A DNA stretch of 63,964 bases from Desulfosarcina cetonica JCM 12296 (GCF_001311845.1 NZ_BBCC01000016.1:1-63964), one strand, 5' to 3'; positions 47,453 through 56,823 are shown, counted from the stretch's first letter. The notes: generated by a model from the sequence alone, not told the origin. Translations and numbers: made by a program.

Positions 47453-48562
47453 TTGACTTTGGAGGCGTTATTTGATGCCTATTTTGATTGCCGCAAGCAT
47501 AAGCGTAACAGTCAGAACCAGCTTGCCTATGAAATGGAGCTGGAAAGAAATACCGTTCAGTTATGGCGCGATCTGGAAGAAGGCCGTTATGAGATTGGGC
47601 GCAGTATTGCCTTTGTTGTAACCCATCCGAAAATCCGGGAAATCTGGGCGGCTGATTTTCGGGATCGGGTGGTTCACCACCTTGTTTATAACGCTATCAG
47701 ACCCAGATTTGAAAAAAGCTTTATCCGTGACGCTTACGCCTGCATACCGGGGCGCGGTATCCATGACGGAATGCGCAGGGTTTCCCATTTTGCGCGTTCG
47801 GTGACACAAAGCTGGAGCAGGCCTGCCTATGCTATGAAAGCCGATATCGCCAATTTCTTTAACAGCATTGACAATGAGCAGCTTATCCATATCCTGAAAA
47901 AACGCATTCACGAAAAATGGGTGATGGATCTGATAGAGCAGATCATTCACCATAACCCGCGCCCCGATGTTATCCGGCAGTCAACACCGGAGATGTTTGC
48001 TCTTGTCCCAAAGCACAAGAGCTTTATGCACGCCCCACCGGGGAAAGGCTTGCCGATTGGTAATCTGACCAGCCAGTTCTTTGCCAATGTGTATTTGAAC
48101 GAGCTGGATCAGTTTGTGAAACATAAGCTCAAAGCCCGGTATTACGGGCGTTATGTGGACGATATTATCTTGTTTCATGAAGATGCCGGAGCGCTTAACG
48201 GCTGGTATGATGAAATCGAAAATTTTCTATACGAGAAACTTAAAATGCGGCTGCACCCTCATAAAAAATGGCTGAACCGCGCGGATGCCGGGATTGATTT
48301 TGTTGGTTTCGTTATAAAACCGGGGCGCACCTATTTGCGGCAAGCGTCCCTTTCCCGTTGCCAGCAAAAAATAAGGGCATGGGAAAAGAAAGGAGCCGTG
48401 CTTGATGAACATGTCCTTGACGGCCTTTCGGCCAGTTTAAACAGCTATCTCGGGATGCTCAGGCAGGTTGATGGATACAATGCCAGAAAATCTATATGCA
48501 ATGGCCTTGAAAGCCTCTTTATCCGGGCGGATGAGGGGTATACTAAAATATTCCAGTGCTAA
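47453..48562 (+). CDS. DGR reverse transcriptase
   Basis: About 369 aa. DGR-type motifs: the palm Asp in AYAMKADIANFFNSID, GLPIGNLTSQFFANVYLNEL (the DGR-diagnostic motif 4), catalytic YGRYVDDIILFHED and the downstream GIDFVGFVI. It copies TR RNA with random insertion opposite adenine. The start is placed at TTG 47453 (LTLEALFDAYF), with CCGGAG upstream; the open frame back to 47192 runs through TR and is not family-like. Confidence 0.93.
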   Translation: MTLEALFDAYFDCRKHKRNSQNQLAYEMELERNTVQLWRDLEEGRYEIGRSIAFVVTHPKIREIWAADFRDRVVHHLVYNAIRPRFEKSFIRDAYACIPGRGIHDGMRRVSHFARSVTQSWSRPAYAMKADIANFFNSIDNEQLIHILKKRIHEKWVMDLIEQIIHHNPRPDVIRQSTPEMFALVPKHKSFMHAPPGKGLPIGNLTSQFFANVYLNELDQFVKHKLKARYYGRYVDDIILFHEDAGALNGWYDEIENFLYEKLKMRLHPHKKWLNRADAGIDFVGFVIKPGRTYLRQASLSRCQQKIRAWEKKGAVLDEHVLDGLSASLNSYLGMLRQVDGYNARKSICNGLESLFIRADEGYTKIFQC

Positions 48563-48610
48563 AATCAGATTTCCGGCTCCATATTAGCAGTTATCGATGG
48601 ACCAGGACTT

Positions 48611-49243
48611 TTAAAATCGTTTGACCATATCGCTGAGCGACACTGTGAAATACCATCGATCCTTAATTGTTTTGCTTATAGCCAATGTTTTTATGATGTC
48701 TGGATCACATAGTGTAAAATTCGGATTTACGACCGTTCCAATACAATCATCGACACTATGGACTTCAAATCCGTCAGTGGAATAAGAAAAATTCGGGAAA
48801 TGCCAGGGCTGATGGTCGCATTTATTTGACAGGGACCAGGCAAAATATTTTGTATCACCTTTCCGGGTCACTCGGTCGGTTGAAACGAAGAAAGTCGGGC
48901 AATGCCAGGGCTCATGGGCGCATGGATTGACCATGCTGTAGACAAAAAATCTTGAATCGGCGCTCCATTCAGCTTTGACAACAAATAAACCATCTTCGTC
49001 ATCATCGGAAAAATAACCTCTTTGAAACAGTATTTTATCGTTTTTAGATTTTATGATTATTTCGCTTTCATCCATTCCGCTTTGCGGGCTTCGTACCGGT
49101 GTAACATAAGCTTTGTATTTTCCATTCGGTGACAAATACTCTCTTGGCAAACCATGATGCGCCGCTCCTGGGCAAAGTGCGGAAGACGGGAAGGATATAT
49201 TGTTTAGGATTTTAATCATTTTGTTTGTCTGAAAATTAAACAT
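48611..49243 (-). CDS. Hypothetical protein with internal duplication
   Basis: A 210-aa beta-rich protein. The motif N-x-C-x-H-x-PWH-x-P-x-F-x-x-STD occurs twice (NPCAHEPWHCPTFFVSTD and NKCDHQPWHFPNFSYSTD), about 37 residues apart, each after a 'YSM/WSL' strand. This indicates an internal tandem duplication. The N-terminal half (EYLSPNGKYKAYVTPVRSPQ) resembles one blade of a beta-propeller. It is cargo between the DGR and relaxase operon. Function unknown. Confidence 0.55.
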   Translation of the reverse strand: MFNFQTNKMIKILNNISFPSSALCPGAAHHGLPREYLSPNGKYKAYVTPVRSPQSGMDESEIIIKSKNDKILFQRGYFSDDDEDGLFVVKAEWSADSRFFVYSMVNPCAHEPWHCPTFFVSTDRVTRKGDTKYFAWSLSNKCDHQPWHFPNFSYSTDGFEVHSVDDCIGTVVNPNFTLCDPDIIKTLAISKTIKDRWYFTVSLSDMVKRF

Positions 49244-49261
49244 GAGTTTTACTCCTTCTTA

Positions 49262-49345
49262 AATTTCCGGCTCCAGGTCGCTATCGATGTCCAGATCAAG
49301 GCCATCGAATTCAAGCTCGCTCCTGGGCATCTTTTTGGATCTTTT
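49262..49345 (-). pseudogene. Stray copy of the relaxase gene 3' end
   Basis: Encodes KKMPRSELEFDGLDLDIDSD-LEPEI then stop, nearly the same as the last 25 residues of the relaxase at 49701. The DNA has diverged at several positions. It has no start or upstream coding part, so it is a recombination remnant. A fainter match (ATTTCCGGCTCCA) lies at 48569. Confidence 0.65.
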
Positions 49346-49367
49346 TTCAAATATTGTTTGTTGGCTG

Positions 49368-49610
49368 CTAATCTAAAGATAGAGCTTGCTCGCTATACTC
49401 TGATTGACGGTGTTCTTCCCTTAAATTCATAATTCTGGACACATCGTCATCAATGGCAACGTCGCAAGCGTCGGCAACATCGAATAGCCCTTTTAACGCG
49501 GCAAGCAGCCATTTACGCTGAATTAGATAATCTTCGCCGCGTCGGTGGCTTTCAAATATCTCTTCACTTGCTCGATTAAATTTTTCACATGCATCTAAAA
49601 AATCCGTCAT
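49368..49610 (-). CDS. Small helical hypothetical protein
   Basis: An 80-aa protein starting MTDFLDACEKFNRASEEIFE, with CGGAGGTGA before ATG 49610. The in-frame extension to 49670 is not supported. It is acidic and helical. It lies between the relaxase tail and its stray copy, so it probably arrived with that rearrangement. Confidence 0.55.
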   Translation of the reverse strand: MTDFLDACEKFNRASEEIFESHRRGEDYLIQRKWLLAALKGLFDVADACDVAIDDDVSRIMNLREEHRQSEYSEQALSLD

Positions 49611-49700
49611 TGTTTCACCTCCGTATAACCGCGATTGCTCCTTTACCTCCTCATTTTGGCAGATTAGCAACCTATTGATATATCATCATATTTTTTAATC

Positions 49701-51040
49701 CTAAATTTCCGGTTCCAAGTCGTTATCGATGTCCAGATCAAGTCCCTCAAATTCAAGCTCGCTTTTCGGCATCTTCTTAGGCCTGGATGCAGCTTGCCTT
49801 GATTTTTCCCGGTTTTGCCTGTCTTTGCCCGCTTCCATTCCCTGCGCATGCGACAGGTCACGGAGGAGGGCTTTTCGTTCCTCTTCCTGCTTTTCGCGGA
49901 GCAACCTGATTTGAGCCTGCAGGTTCCGGCGCTCCCGGAGCTGCGCACTTATCAAATCTTCCTGCTCTTTCTGGTCGCGCTGGTAGGCAAGCCAGGCCTC
50001 ACGCTCGTTTCGTTTCCGGTTTTTCCAGTAGCGGCCATTGATTTTGTCCCACAACCCCTTAAACCCTGAGCGAATACGTGCCGAACGTTTCAGCTCCTCA
50101 GATTGCCAGCGCTTTTGCTGGACTTCATCCAGGCGGCTTCGATCCGACCGGTGGCGCTCCACCATGTCTTCCTTATCCTTTTTCAAAGGCTTTGATTTCA
50201 GTTCATGCTGCAACTGAAGCTCATCGGCAAAGCCTTTGAACAACTTGCTTAATCTTCCCTTCATGGTGGTTTGAACGTCCGAAACGCTCGGCAAGTCATC
50301 AGGGCTACCAAGCCGGTCCGCCAGTTCCTTCTTTTTTGACCGAGCTGGCGGGTCAGGGAATAGACCTCGCCATGCACATCGACCGCTACAAAGCCGCGCC
50401 GGTCTCCCTGCGCGAGGGTATACCCTATTTCCTGCAGGGCGCTTTCAAAACCGGCACGGCTGTCTGAAACAACCCAACATTCCTGCAGCTCGCGCTTGAT
50501 ATCATCAGGCTTGCGCCCGATGCGCAGCGCTTGCTGCCACTCAGCACGGCTATAGTTCAGTGGGTTCTTTTTGGATTTGTCCCTGAAGCCTTCAGGCATT
50601 TTCCAGCCATGCTCCTTATATAAAGATATGGCAATGTCCTTGAGTTTTAATTTGGGATGGGAAATATTGATCGCCTTCATGTTTTCGGTATCGATCCGGC
50701 TCCAGACACAATGGGCATGACGGCGTCCTTCCTTTTCATGGAAGACCACCACACGCGGCTGGCCTTCCAGCCCCAGTTTCTTTTCTATTCGCTCCAGCGC
50801 GTTTTCAAAGACGGCAACCGGCACTTTTTCATTTTGTGGGGGACTGAGGCTCAGCGCATACATGAACTGTTTGCACTTCGTGCCTTTGGAGAGGGCATAG
50901 GCCTCATTCAAAGCCCCCAGGACATCTGAGGCAATGAAGCCGCTGACCTCATGAACCTTTACATGCTCATTCTGATCCGATTTAAGCAGATGCTTTGCCA
51001 TTTGCGCACCCCCGGCGCGTTGGTTCCCTTTAAGGATCAT
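49701..51040 (-). CDS. MobA/VirD2-like relaxase, frameshifted in this sequence
   Basis: About 446 aa. It starts MILKGNQRAGGAQMAKHLLK. The histidine triad region is VVFHEKEGRRHAHCVWSRID (HxH), the metal site of mobilization relaxases that nick oriT. A long coiled-coil tail carries KKMPKSELEFEGLDLDIDND at the end. The frame breaks in the A-run complementary to 50332-50337; one more A joins TRQLGQKKKELADRLGSPDDL to VSDVQTTMKGRL. It overlaps the MobC-like gene by 11 nt. Confidence 0.82.
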
Positions 51041-51469
51041 GGCGCTCCTCCCTTTGGGTCATTTCAGGGTCACTGAGAGGCTTCAAGCCCATGGCCTTGA
51101 TCAGGGTTTGACGCATCCACCTTATGGCATCGCAGGCGTTATTGAGTTCCTGGGCGACCTCATGGTTCACAGGCAGCGAACCGGAATTAGCGGCCTTGGC
51201 AAGCTGATTGATGTTCTGGGAGATGCGTGATTTGCCTAGTGTGCCCAGGAGTTTGGAAAGCTCTTTCCGCTGAGGATCGGCCATTTGTTCGCGTGTGCGC
51301 CTTTTAGGCAGTTCGGGCATGTCCTCTTTAAAGATCAGCACCTGATATAAGCGGCCAGGGGGCGACCGTCAGCGGCCACTTCCAGGACGCGGCGCTCATC
51401 CTCGGTAAAACGCATGGAAAAAGGAGGCGGGTACTTTGGTTTTTTGCGATCATCAGGAGGCTTATTCAT
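51030..51469 (-). CDS. MobC-like relaxosome accessory protein, frameshifted in this sequence
   Basis: About 146 aa repaired. Starting at ATG 51469 with GGAGG upstream, the first frame reads FSMRFTEDERRVLEVAADGR-PLAAYIR and stops. Adding one G near 51341 continues with LIFKEDMPELPKRRTREQ and the MobC core LLGTLGKSRISQNINQLAKA-ANSGSLPV. MobC binds oriT and assists the relaxase. First gene of the mobilization operon, 84 nt from the attachment core. Confidence 0.78.
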
Positions 51470-51552
51470 GATAAACCTCCTTGTCCGGGCAGGGGTGATT
51501 TTTTAAAGATGTGATATTACGGGCAGTTATGAGAGGTAGATACCGTTGGTTG

Positions 51553-51568
51553 CCAGCCCCCGCTACCA
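51553..51568 (+). repeat. attR core direct repeat
   Basis: Identical to the 16 nt at 9436-9451. The element side reads CCGTTGGTTG before it; the host side begins CTTAAAGAG. It marks the right end of the element. Confidence 0.9.
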
Positions 51569-51577
51569 CTTAAAGAG

Positions 51578-51613
51578 AAAAGGCACTTACAATCGATTGT
51601 GAGTGCCTTTTTT
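51578..51613 (+). terminator. Displaced terminator of the initiator tRNA gene
   Basis: AGGCACT-T-ACAAT pairs with ATTGT-G-AGTGCCT and is followed by TTTTTTCTT. It begins 9 nt past the attachment core; before insertion it would have stood 9 nt after the tRNA CCA end. It now terminates nothing upstream except element transcripts. Confidence 0.75.
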
Positions 51614-51937
51614 CTTGCCATACCATAAAAATCCGTACCCACTATTATACCCACCATCGGATAAGACTTGCCGCAATCTGCACAAGTCCATGTTTGTGGT
51701 TCCGGATTATGTGACGGCTTTGGTTTTGGTTTATTTGGCCTATTGGGCCTTTTAATGCCTTCATGATCACGAACGCTTGCATGTAACGCCTGATCACTTT
51801 CCCTATCACCAGGCGCCGCGCACTTGAGTTTCCCGCACACCTACCGATATCACCAATGCTGAGGAACATCGCCCCACATGGGCATGATCAAGTTTAACCG
51901 ACTTCCTTGACGACTATTCTTAACGGATTGTAATAAA

Positions 51938-52102
51938 ATGGGAAAATACATAGCCTACACGCTATTAATTGCTGTAACTTTATTTGCCCTCGAGTGGTTT
52001 CAGATTGTTGATATTCCGTATTTTGAAATTCCAGACTATACATCGGGGAAAAAAGTTATGGTTAATTCTGGGCACAATTATTTAAACCAGTCAGACGAAT
52101 AG
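51938..52102 (+). CDS. Small single-TM membrane protein
   Basis: A 54-aa protein, MGKYIAYTLLIAVTLFALEW at its start: one membrane helix, then a short polar tail (IPYFEIPDYTSGKKVMVNSG). The ribosome site is weak. It is host gene-like in composition. Function unknown. Confidence 0.45.
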   Translation: MGKYIAYTLLIAVTLFALEWFQIVDIPYFEIPDYTSGKKVMVNSGHNYLNQSDE

Positions 52103-52215
52103 ATTCCACACCTTCTCCCAAAAAAACAGGTGATTCCGCTTTTATGCGGTTTCGCCCATTTTTTTTGAATTGCACAACACGATCCATAAAGTATAATTCC
52201 CTTCAGCCAAAAAAA

Positions 52216-52243
52216 GGCCGGACCATCATCAGATGATCCGGCC
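52216..52243 (-). terminator. Rho-independent terminator for the 52354-52566 gene
   Basis: GGCCGGA-C-CATC pairs with GATG-A-TCCGGCC. On the minus strand it is followed by a run of seven T. It lies 110 nt past the stop of the small membrane protein gene. Confidence 0.65.
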
Positions 52244-52353
52244 GGTTGCGATAGGTGGAACGAGGGGGTAGCACGGGAAGCTGATGGTGATCCTACGGAT
52301 AGTTTGTTCGGATTTTATTAAACCGGAAAAAATGATCCGTTGCCAGGGCAATT

Positions 52354-52566
52354 TCACGACCGGACATGGCGGCCCAGATATTGGAGAAACGATCTGCCGA
52401 CCAACATGCTGGCCAGCATCAATACGCACAAATAGAACCATATCTTAACGCCATCAAAACCGAGATCGTAGTGGGGCATAAAAAACGCCGCGATACAGCA
52501 GACCGCTACCCACAACACCAGGATCGACCGAATGCTGATGGTGGAGATCCTCTTAAATTGATCCAT
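52354..52566 (-). CDS. Small two-TM membrane protein
   Basis: A 70-aa protein with two hydrophobic helices (ILVLWVAVCCIAAFFM and IWFYLCVLMLASMLVG). AGGGGAGGG lies upstream of ATG 52566, and a good terminator follows. No family is recognised. Host gene. Confidence 0.6.
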   Translation of the reverse strand: MDQFKRISTISIRSILVLWVAVCCIAAFFMPHYDLGFDGVKIWFYLCVLMLASMLVGRSFLQYLGRHVRS

Positions 52567-52907
52567 TGCAGACCCTCCCCTTATTTTCTGTTGGCTGAGG
52601 CGTTTTAGGTTATACGAGGCGTGTTAGGAATCGATGAAATGTTCAGCAGCCACCGTAACCCGTTTCGTGGCCAGGAATCCAAAAGGAAACCGGGCCAGCA
52701 AAAGCCAACTCGGCAGGGAGAAAGAGAAGTTCTCTGGTGGCCTTTTTCCGCATCGATCCGAAAAGATCCAAAAAGGCCTTTCTCGAACTGATCGCCGACT
52801 GGAAAGGTCTGGGCATGATTCCTTCGGGTTCACACCCAGACCTTGCAGGTGATCCGCGGGCCGTTAGCGGTCACACTACAAATAATCATTCAAAGGAGCA
52901 CCTGGAA

Positions 52908-53312
52908 ATGTTATTGGTCAAAGTATTGAACGCTGGAAACATGGAAGACATGGGCCTCTACAATATCGTTGGGTTAATTCGCAAGGATTATAATGTGCTT
53001 GGTGAAAGTAATCAGGGTTATAAACTATACAGTCTACTAAAAGACTTGGCAGATGACAGAGCTGAAATGAAAGGGACAAAAATCAAAACCGATAATCGTG
53101 GCCCACAACCCTTTACTTACAACAGTCACAACGTAATGCACTACAGTACTGGAGAGAAGAGAAAGAATCCAAAGAAATACTCAGCTACTATATTTTTCTA
53201 CAAAAGTGGCAGTACAATTTACATTATAGCCGCAGGGCACCACACAAAAGCAAGTACGCCTACGTATAAAATAACATGGGGATACATGGCCGGCCATACC
53301 GCTTGCGTATGA
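52908..53312 (+). CDS. Hypothetical protein upstream of a HigA-like antitoxin
   Basis: A 134-aa protein. A helical N-terminal half (GLYNIVGLIRKDYNVLGESN) is followed by a beta-rich half (YSATIFFYKSGSTIYIIAAG). AAAGGAG precedes ATG 52908. The frame is open a further 170 nt upstream (from 52737) with some protein-like sequence, so a longer or frameshifted gene is possible. It could be a toxin partner of the next gene, but no toxin family is recognised. Confidence 0.5.
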   Translation: MLLVKVLNAGNMEDMGLYNIVGLIRKDYNVLGESNQGYKLYSLLKDLADDRAEMKGTKIKTDNRGPQPFTYNSHNVMHYSTGEKRKNPKKYSATIFFYKSGSTIYIIAAGHHTKASTPTYKITWGYMAGHTACV

Positions 53313-53481
53313 AAACCGCCCTTACAATGCTGATAGTTCGCTGCAACTAACATCTTGACAATCGTAACCCCTCGGGTTACATTTTATAGTCCATGATAAT
53401 ATCCTTTAAACATAAAGGCTTGGAAAACTTTTTTTGCACAGGGAGCAAGAATATGATGATTATCATTAGGAAGTCATAACA

Positions 53482-53823
53482 ATGAGCAGAATAATCAAAC
53501 GCCCAACACATCCGGGAAGAATACTAAAAGCGGACTATCTTTTACCTCTATCCATTACCATTAAGGATTTGGCTGCAACCCTCGGTGTTTCAAGAAAAAC
53601 GTTATCTAAAATCATAAATGAAAGAGGCGCTGTCACACCCGATATGGCTTTGCGATTGTCACGTGCGTTTGATACCACTCCAGATTTTTGGCTGAATTTG
53701 CAGAAAAATGTTGATCTTTGGGACGCTGAAAATGAATCGCAGGAATGGAAAAAGGTAAAGCCATTTCCACAAGACAGGCTCCATGATCATCATTCATCGC
53801 TTAACAACGAACAAAGCACGTGA
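53482..53823 (+). CDS. higA: HigA-family helix-turn-helix antitoxin
   Basis: A 113-aa XRE protein of the HigA type: RPTHPGRILKADYLLPLSIT, then the HTH IKDLAATLGVSRKTLSKIIN and ALRLSRAFDTTPDFWLNLQ. HigA proteins neutralise a HigB mRNase and repress their operon. No HigB is seen next to it. A palindrome-like ATGATGATTATCATTA just upstream (53453-53468) may be its operator. Confidence 0.8.
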   Translation: MSRIIKRPTHPGRILKADYLLPLSITIKDLAATLGVSRKTLSKIINERGAVTPDMALRLSRAFDTTPDFWLNLQKNVDLWDAENESQEWKKVKPFPQDRLHDHHSSLNNEQST

Positions 53824-53867
53824 GGGGGCCGGGAGTATCCGTGCCATTTTACAAATAAGGTGAGAAT

Positions 53868-56801
53868 ATGCTGCAGGATACGATTCAGTCTTCGTTCGTC
53901 TCACTTATACCCTACACCGGCATTCAGTTTTTAGACTTTGGTCTAAAGGCAAATCAGATAAAATTTGCGAAAACGTATTGTGCTCGTAACGAGGGGCCCG
54001 CTCCTTATTTTAGTCATGCGCATGAACACGCGGAGTCGGGAAGGATCACGGATGACAATGGGCAGGACGTGCGTGAGGACGAGCAGATTTCTATCTCGCT
54101 CGCCCAGATATTTCGTGTTTATACAAATTCCTGGCTACCGCTGCCGTTATTGAGAATCAAGGAAGAAACCAAGACTGGAGCCATCCTGTTTGATAGGGGG
54201 CCTTTAAACTGGGCCAGGATCAGAATCACGGAGCTTGAGCCGTCGGATAAAGACGGCCATACGCACCGTATCACGGTTATTGTTGATACCAATTTTCTGG
54301 AAACGCATCCGAACCGACCCTATGCAGCGCCTTCTGAAACCGATGTAACGACAGCGGCGCAATTCAAGCTGGCATCGGCACTGGAGGACTACTGCTATTT
54401 ACAGCAAACGGACTGGGCGGTTTCCATTATTGAAGACGCCTATGATGCCTATCTCGTGCAGCGTTATGGGGCAAACCGGTTTGAGCAGGCGAAAGCCAGT
54501 GTGCCGTTTATGCATCCCTGGGCGGTTTACGTTAGCCTGATCGATATGCTGAATGAGGCCGAAATACTGCCGCGGATTCAATTTGTCGATACCGTCAGCA
54601 GGCCGCTACAATATACGCCGATCGATGTCGACTTTGTCCTTGATATTGGAAATTCGAGGACCTGTGGCATTTTGATCGAGTCGGGTGATCATGACACGAT
54701 TGATCTGAATAACAGCTATTCGCTGGAATTGCGTGATCTGAGTCAGGCAGAGCACATCTACAAAGAGCCCTTTCCCAGTGTTATTGAGTTTCACCGGGAA
54801 TCCTTTGGGAACAATCGGCTGACAGCCCGCAGCCGCCAAGACGCCTTTCAATGGCCAACCCCGGCGCGCATCGGTTGGGAAGCCAATCGGCTGTTTAATA
54901 CCTCCAGAAGTACCGATGGCCGCACCGGAATGTCGTCGCCCAAGCGTTACCTGTGGGATACCCGTGAGCAAAACCACGACTGGTATTTTAACAGTTACGG
55001 TTCCTTGCGGAAAAACACGGGACGTGTCCCCGCGATTAAAGGCACCTTCTTCCAGTATCTCACCAACAGTGGCGATGAATGGAACAGGGAGGACCCGGAC
55101 TCTTCATGCGTGACCCGGGCAACCTATACCCGTAGCGCGATGATGATGTTTTTCCTGGCCGAAGTTTTCACCCAGGCGTTCATGCAGATCAATTCCTTCG
55201 GTCAGCGGCGAAAAAAGGCCTACAAAGATCTGCCACGGCGATTAAACCGAATTGTCCTGACCATGCCGACGGCAATGAGCTTGTCTGAGCGGAAACTGTT
55301 TGAAAAGCGTGCCAGACTTGCCTTGAAAACGGTGGCGGCCGTTATGAAGATTCCCGCAGCGCATGTTCCCGGCCTGGTGATGCAGTGGGATGAGGCAACA
55401 GGGACACAGGCTGTTTTTCTTTACAACGAAGTTAAGGAAAATTTCCGAGGGGATGCAGCGCAATTTTTCGAATCGAGCGCCCGCCCGTTGATTGCAAACA
55501 AGCATAAACAGATGCGTATCGCCAGCATCGATATCGGTGGCGGGACAACCGATCTGATCATCACGTCCTACACCCTTGAAGACGGGGCATTGATCCGGCC
55601 AGAGGAAAATTTCCGCGAAGGATTCAATATCGCCGGGGATGACATTCTGCAAGCCATTATCGAACGGCATATTCTGCCGGTATTCAAGCGTTATATTGAA
55701 CAGGCGGGAGTTGAAGAATCCGAAACGGTGTTGACCGCACTGTTTGGTGCCAGCCGCGCCAACGAAGATGAACGTGAACACCTTAAGCGGCGGCTGTTTT
55801 GCAATCAGGTCTTTATCCCCATCGGCCTGCGTATTATCGGCCTGTATGAATATTATGATACGACGCATGGTAACCGCGCTTACACCTTAACATTCAGCGA
55901 TGTCTTTTCTGACGATGACAGACCCAAGGATTCTGTCATTGCCTATCTGCAACAAGGGCTCAGTGATTTTGGCGTGCCGCCATTCGATCTTCAGGCGATG
56001 GCGTTCAATATCGATCTGGGATTGGTGGATAATACGGTTAAACGCACGATCGGTGGAACACTTGCCGATTTGTGTGAACTGATCAATCATTATCAGTGTG
56101 ATTATCTTCTTCTTTCCGGTCGCCCGAGCATGATGCCCGGAGTCAGAGATTCCGTGATTGCCAAGCTTCCGATTCCGATCGACAGAATCATCTCCATGCA
56201 TGATTACAAGGTCGGTGCCTGGTATCCGTATCGCGATCTCAAAGGCCGCCTGTCGGACCCGAAAACGACCGCAGCCGTCGGCGCCATGGTTTGCGCGTTG
56301 TCCAACGGCTATCTGGTTGGATTCAGTCTCAAGAGCAACACGTTTAAACCGTCATCAACGGCGAAATACATCGGGAAAATGGATGATACCGGACAGATTA
56401 AAAACAAACATCTCTACTTCCGGGACATTAATCTGGAAACCGCCCGGGACGCTGGTGGAAGCAGTGCGCCTTCTGCCGATGTCCGAACACAGCTCCTCTT
56501 CAGCGGCCCGATGTTTATCGGTTTCAGGCAAATGGATATTGAGCGCTGGCCGGGAACCCTGATCTACCGGGTCGATTTTAATGATCGCAACCATGCCGAT
56601 CAGCTGCAGCTACCGTTGAAGATCACGCTGGCGTTAATTCCGGAGGAGGACGACAAGGAATGCAAACTGTTCGATATCGATTCCATCGAAGATGCCGAAG
56701 GCATGCCGAAACCCGCTTCACTGGTAAAGTTTCAATTGCAGACGCTTCGCAACGACAGTGGGTATTGGATGGATACCGGCGTTTTTGTCATTGAGCCGTA
56801 A
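53868..56801 (+). CDS. srfB: SrfB-family protein
   Basis: A 977-aa protein of the Salmonella SrfB family. Two actin/Hsp70-like phosphate motifs are visible, FVLDIGNSRTCGIL (about 255-268) and IASIDIGGGTTDLII (about 550-564), predicting an ATPase fold of the actin-like superfamily. No signal peptide. It is the first gene of an operon with srfC (22 nt later), a TM protein, a TAXI protein and an SrfA-like protein. SrfABC was named as a virulence-regulated set; its molecular job is not established. Confidence 0.85.
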   Translation: MLQDTIQSSFVSLIPYTGIQFLDFGLKANQIKFAKTYCARNEGPAPYFSHAHEHAESGRITDDNGQDVREDEQISISLAQIFRVYTNSWLPLPLLRIKEETKTGAILFDRGPLNWARIRITELEPSDKDGHTHRITVIVDTNFLETHPNRPYAAPSETDVTTAAQFKLASALEDYCYLQQTDWAVSIIEDAYDAYLVQRYGANRFEQAKASVPFMHPWAVYVSLIDMLNEAEILPRIQFVDTVSRPLQYTPIDVDFVLDIGNSRTCGILIESGDHDTIDLNNSYSLELRDLSQAEHIYKEPFPSVIEFHRESFGNNRLTARSRQDAFQWPTPARIGWEANRLFNTSRSTDGRTGMSSPKRYLWDTREQNHDWYFNSYGSLRKNTGRVPAIKGTFFQYLTNSGDEWNREDPDSSCVTRATYTRSAMMMFFLAEVFTQAFMQINSFGQRRKKAYKDLPRRLNRIVLTMPTAMSLSERKLFEKRARLALKTVAAVMKIPAAHVPGLVMQWDEATGTQAVFLYNEVKENFRGDAAQFFESSARPLIANKHKQMRIASIDIGGGTTDLIITSYTLEDGALIRPEENFREGFNIAGDDILQAIIERHILPVFKRYIEQAGVEESETVLTALFGASRANEDEREHLKRRLFCNQVFIPIGLRIIGLYEYYDTTHGNRAYTLTFSDVFSDDDRPKDSVIAYLQQGLSDFGVPPFDLQAMAFNIDLGLVDNTVKRTIGGTLADLCELINHYQCDYLLLSGRPSMMPGVRDSVIAKLPIPIDRIISMHDYKVGAWYPYRDLKGRLSDPKTTAAVGAMVCALSNGYLVGFSLKSNTFKPSSTAKYIGKMDDTGQIKNKHLYFRDINLETARDAGGSSAPSADVRTQLLFSGPMFIGFRQMDIERWPGTLIYRVDFNDRNHADQLQLPLKITLALIPEEDDKECKLFDIDSIEDAEGMPKPASLVKFQLQTLRNDSGYWMDTGVFVIEP

Positions 56802-56823
56802 GGATCGGAATTGAGGAGAGTGT

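Larger units (their letters stand above)
51517..51840 (-). other. Possible 3' remnant of an older tRNA-Met-targeting integrase
   Basis: An open frame of 107 codons with a Pro/Lys-rich linker and CADCGKSYPM. In the uninterrupted host locus it would have read through the core into the tRNA antisense strand to give the tail GSGGWIRTNDLRVMSPTSYQ, a read-through tail typical of integrases using this site. The catalytic part is missing. Weak support. Confidence 0.25.

Noticed and set aside
47453-48562. Group II intron or retron reverse transcriptase
   Set aside because: GLPIGNLTSQ motif, adjacent Avd and matching TR/VR identify a DGR; no intron domain V or maturase domain is seen.
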